Below, in pieces: positions 14,730 through 15,389 of a stretch of DNA of 15,389 nucleotides (positions are counted from its first letter, which is position 1; each line of letters begins with the position of its first letter). Under the pieces are notes generated by a model. It searched no databases. It saw only the letters and a list, made by a program, of their open reading frames with translations, and was not told where the DNA came from. The DNA is taken from assembly GCA_001873285.1 (NCBI GenBank), contig MNYV01000131.1, forward strand, positions 1 through 15,389, written 5' to 3'. Both the position numbers and the translations under genes were made by a program. The stretch comes from Nitrospirae bacterium CG2_30_53_67 (lineage in GTDB: Bacteria; CG2-30-53-67).

Positions 14730-15119
14730 ATGGCTGTAAAAGCAGGGGCATCTGCAAAGAAAAAACTTTTTGAAAAAATCAAGCAGGACTTAACTGAAAA
14801 AAAGAGACTGATCCTGGCCGGGGCCAACGAAGCCATTTCTTCAAAGCTCGGCGCCCAGAATGAGAACCTCCCTGAGCTTGGGGACCAGGCCATGGTGGAG
14901 ATCGACAGTAATTTTCTGCTCCGCCTCAAGGACCGGGAAAAGCGGCTCCTCACAAAGATTGACCAGGCCTTGGAACGGATTGAAAAAGGAACCTTCGGCA
15001 TCTGCGAAGAGTGCGGCCAGGAAATCGGCGCTAAGCGGCTGGAGGCGAGACCGGTCACCACCATGTGCATTGAGTGCAAAACCGATCAGGAAGAACGGGA
15101 AAAACTCTTGAAGGAATAA
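14730..15119 (+). CDS. dksA: DksA/TraR-family RNA polymerase-binding regulator
   Basis: 129-aa cytoplasmic protein predicted to enter the RNA polymerase secondary channel and, with ppGpp, adjust promoter activity. It has an N-terminal coiled coil of about 85 residues and a four-Cys zinc finger (C92, C95, C113, C116) in the pattern CEECGQEIGAKRLEARP...CIEC, very close to E. coli DksA. At the coil tip, NLPELGDQA (46-54) aligns with NFPDPVDRA of E. coli: D74 and A76 are kept (D52, A54) and D71 is replaced by Glu (E49). It is shorter than E. coli DksA (151 aa) at the N-terminus. GGGAGG lies about 10 nt upstream of the ATG. Confidence 0.9.
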   Translation: MAVKAGASAKKKLFEKIKQDLTEKKRLILAGANEAISSKLGAQNENLPELGDQAMVEIDSNFLLRLKDREKRLLTKIDQALERIEKGTFGICEECGQEIGAKRLEARPVTTMCIECKTDQEEREKLLKE

Positions 15120-15163
15120 GGCCTCCACCTCCTCTTTTTACATAACCTGCTTCTTTGAATTCA

Positions 15164-15389
15164 AACTTCGATATGGGCGCCAAGCTCTGAAGCCAAACGC
15201 CGATATGTTCCTGATGAGCCTATAAAAAAGGCTCCTTGTCTTATTACCTATTCTCCTTTTTTTTCTATTATAGACCCCGTGCTCCTTCTCATGGTCCCCT
15301 TTACTGATCATGCAGGCATGGAGTTTTTTTCTTATCGGGAAGTCGAAATTGAAATTCTTCACCCGCAATTTCACGCATTCGAAGAGACG
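15164..15389 (+). other. Open frame running off the right edge, uncertain gene
   Basis: One plus-strand frame is free of stops from after a TGA near 15161 to the edge, about 75 codons. The first ATG is at 15291, followed by protein-like residues such as MEFFSYREVEIEILHPQF; other possible starts are GTG at 15279 and ATG at 15318. None has a good ribosome-binding site, and base composition before 15290 is poor for coding in this window. It may be the start of a gene continuing beyond the window or a chance frame. The space just after the DksA-family gene (15120-15163) shows no clear terminator. Confidence 0.25.

Noticed and set aside
15215-15234. GAGCC...GGCTC hairpin as terminator of the DksA-family gene
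   Set aside because: The stem is only 5 bp with a 10-nt A-rich loop and no T-run directly after it.
15138-15374. Minus-strand 78-residue frame at the right edge
   Set aside because: Its composition is rich in Arg/Lys/Phe with no recognisable pattern, and no ribosome-binding site was seen; it looks like a chance frame.

Overview
The window looks like part of a Gram-negative chromosome, most likely a deltaproteobacterium (Desulfobacterota) or close relative. Grounds are outer-membrane-type lipoproteins, a DksA-family protein, a SpoVG homologue outside Firmicutes, a membrane pyrophosphatase, and the order ispE - spoVG - tRNA-Gln - prs - rplY - pth. The lineage is an inference from gene content and order. 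Almost every gene is a recognisable housekeeping gene; I found no defence system, biosynthetic cluster, phage or transposase. The unusual part is the spaces between genes, which are filled with small non-coding mobile-looking repeats.

Layout. The minus strand carries the start of dapB (1-113), murA (366-1649), rpsR (1943-2200) and rpsF (2361-2732). A 650-bp region follows (2739-3384) with an rpsF leader, an apparently orphan terminator, a palindromic repeat and a short coding remnant. Then come hppA (3385-5448), pth, rplY, prs, tRNA-Gln(TTG), spoVG, ispE, a LolB-like lipoprotein and a 15-repeat TPR lipoprotein (10801-12525), all on the minus strand and apparently one long operon read from about 12,560 down to pth, with hppA probably having its own promoter. 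On the plus strand are a NodI/NodJ-like ABC exporter pair (12939-14650) and a DksA-family gene (14730-15119). The last 270 bases hold an open frame of uncertain status.

How the genes work together. dapB and murA serve peptidoglycan precursor synthesis. rpsF/rpsR and rplY are ribosomal proteins and pth recycles peptidyl-tRNA. prs and ispE supply PRPP and isoprenoid precursors. HppA uses pyrophosphate released by biosynthesis to pump ions. The TPR and LolB-like lipoproteins and the ABC pair are envelope-associated, with substrates unknown.

Repeats. Family A (3 copies: 1666-1917, 8013-8328, 12659-12900) has imperfect terminal inverted repeats and inner arrays built on an 8-nt GGGGTCAA unit; in all three copies the same end faces the start of the next gene. 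Family B (2 copies: 8811-8973, 10641-10801) has ~25-bp terminal inverted repeats and visible 3-bp target duplications (TTA, TAA). Family C (one copy, 2220-2370) supplies the stop codon of rpsF and shares an internal core with family B. Family D (2982-3083) and a string of hairpins between murA and dapB complete the set. These elements sit at gene ends and starts inside operons without breaking any gene, and are the main point of interest.
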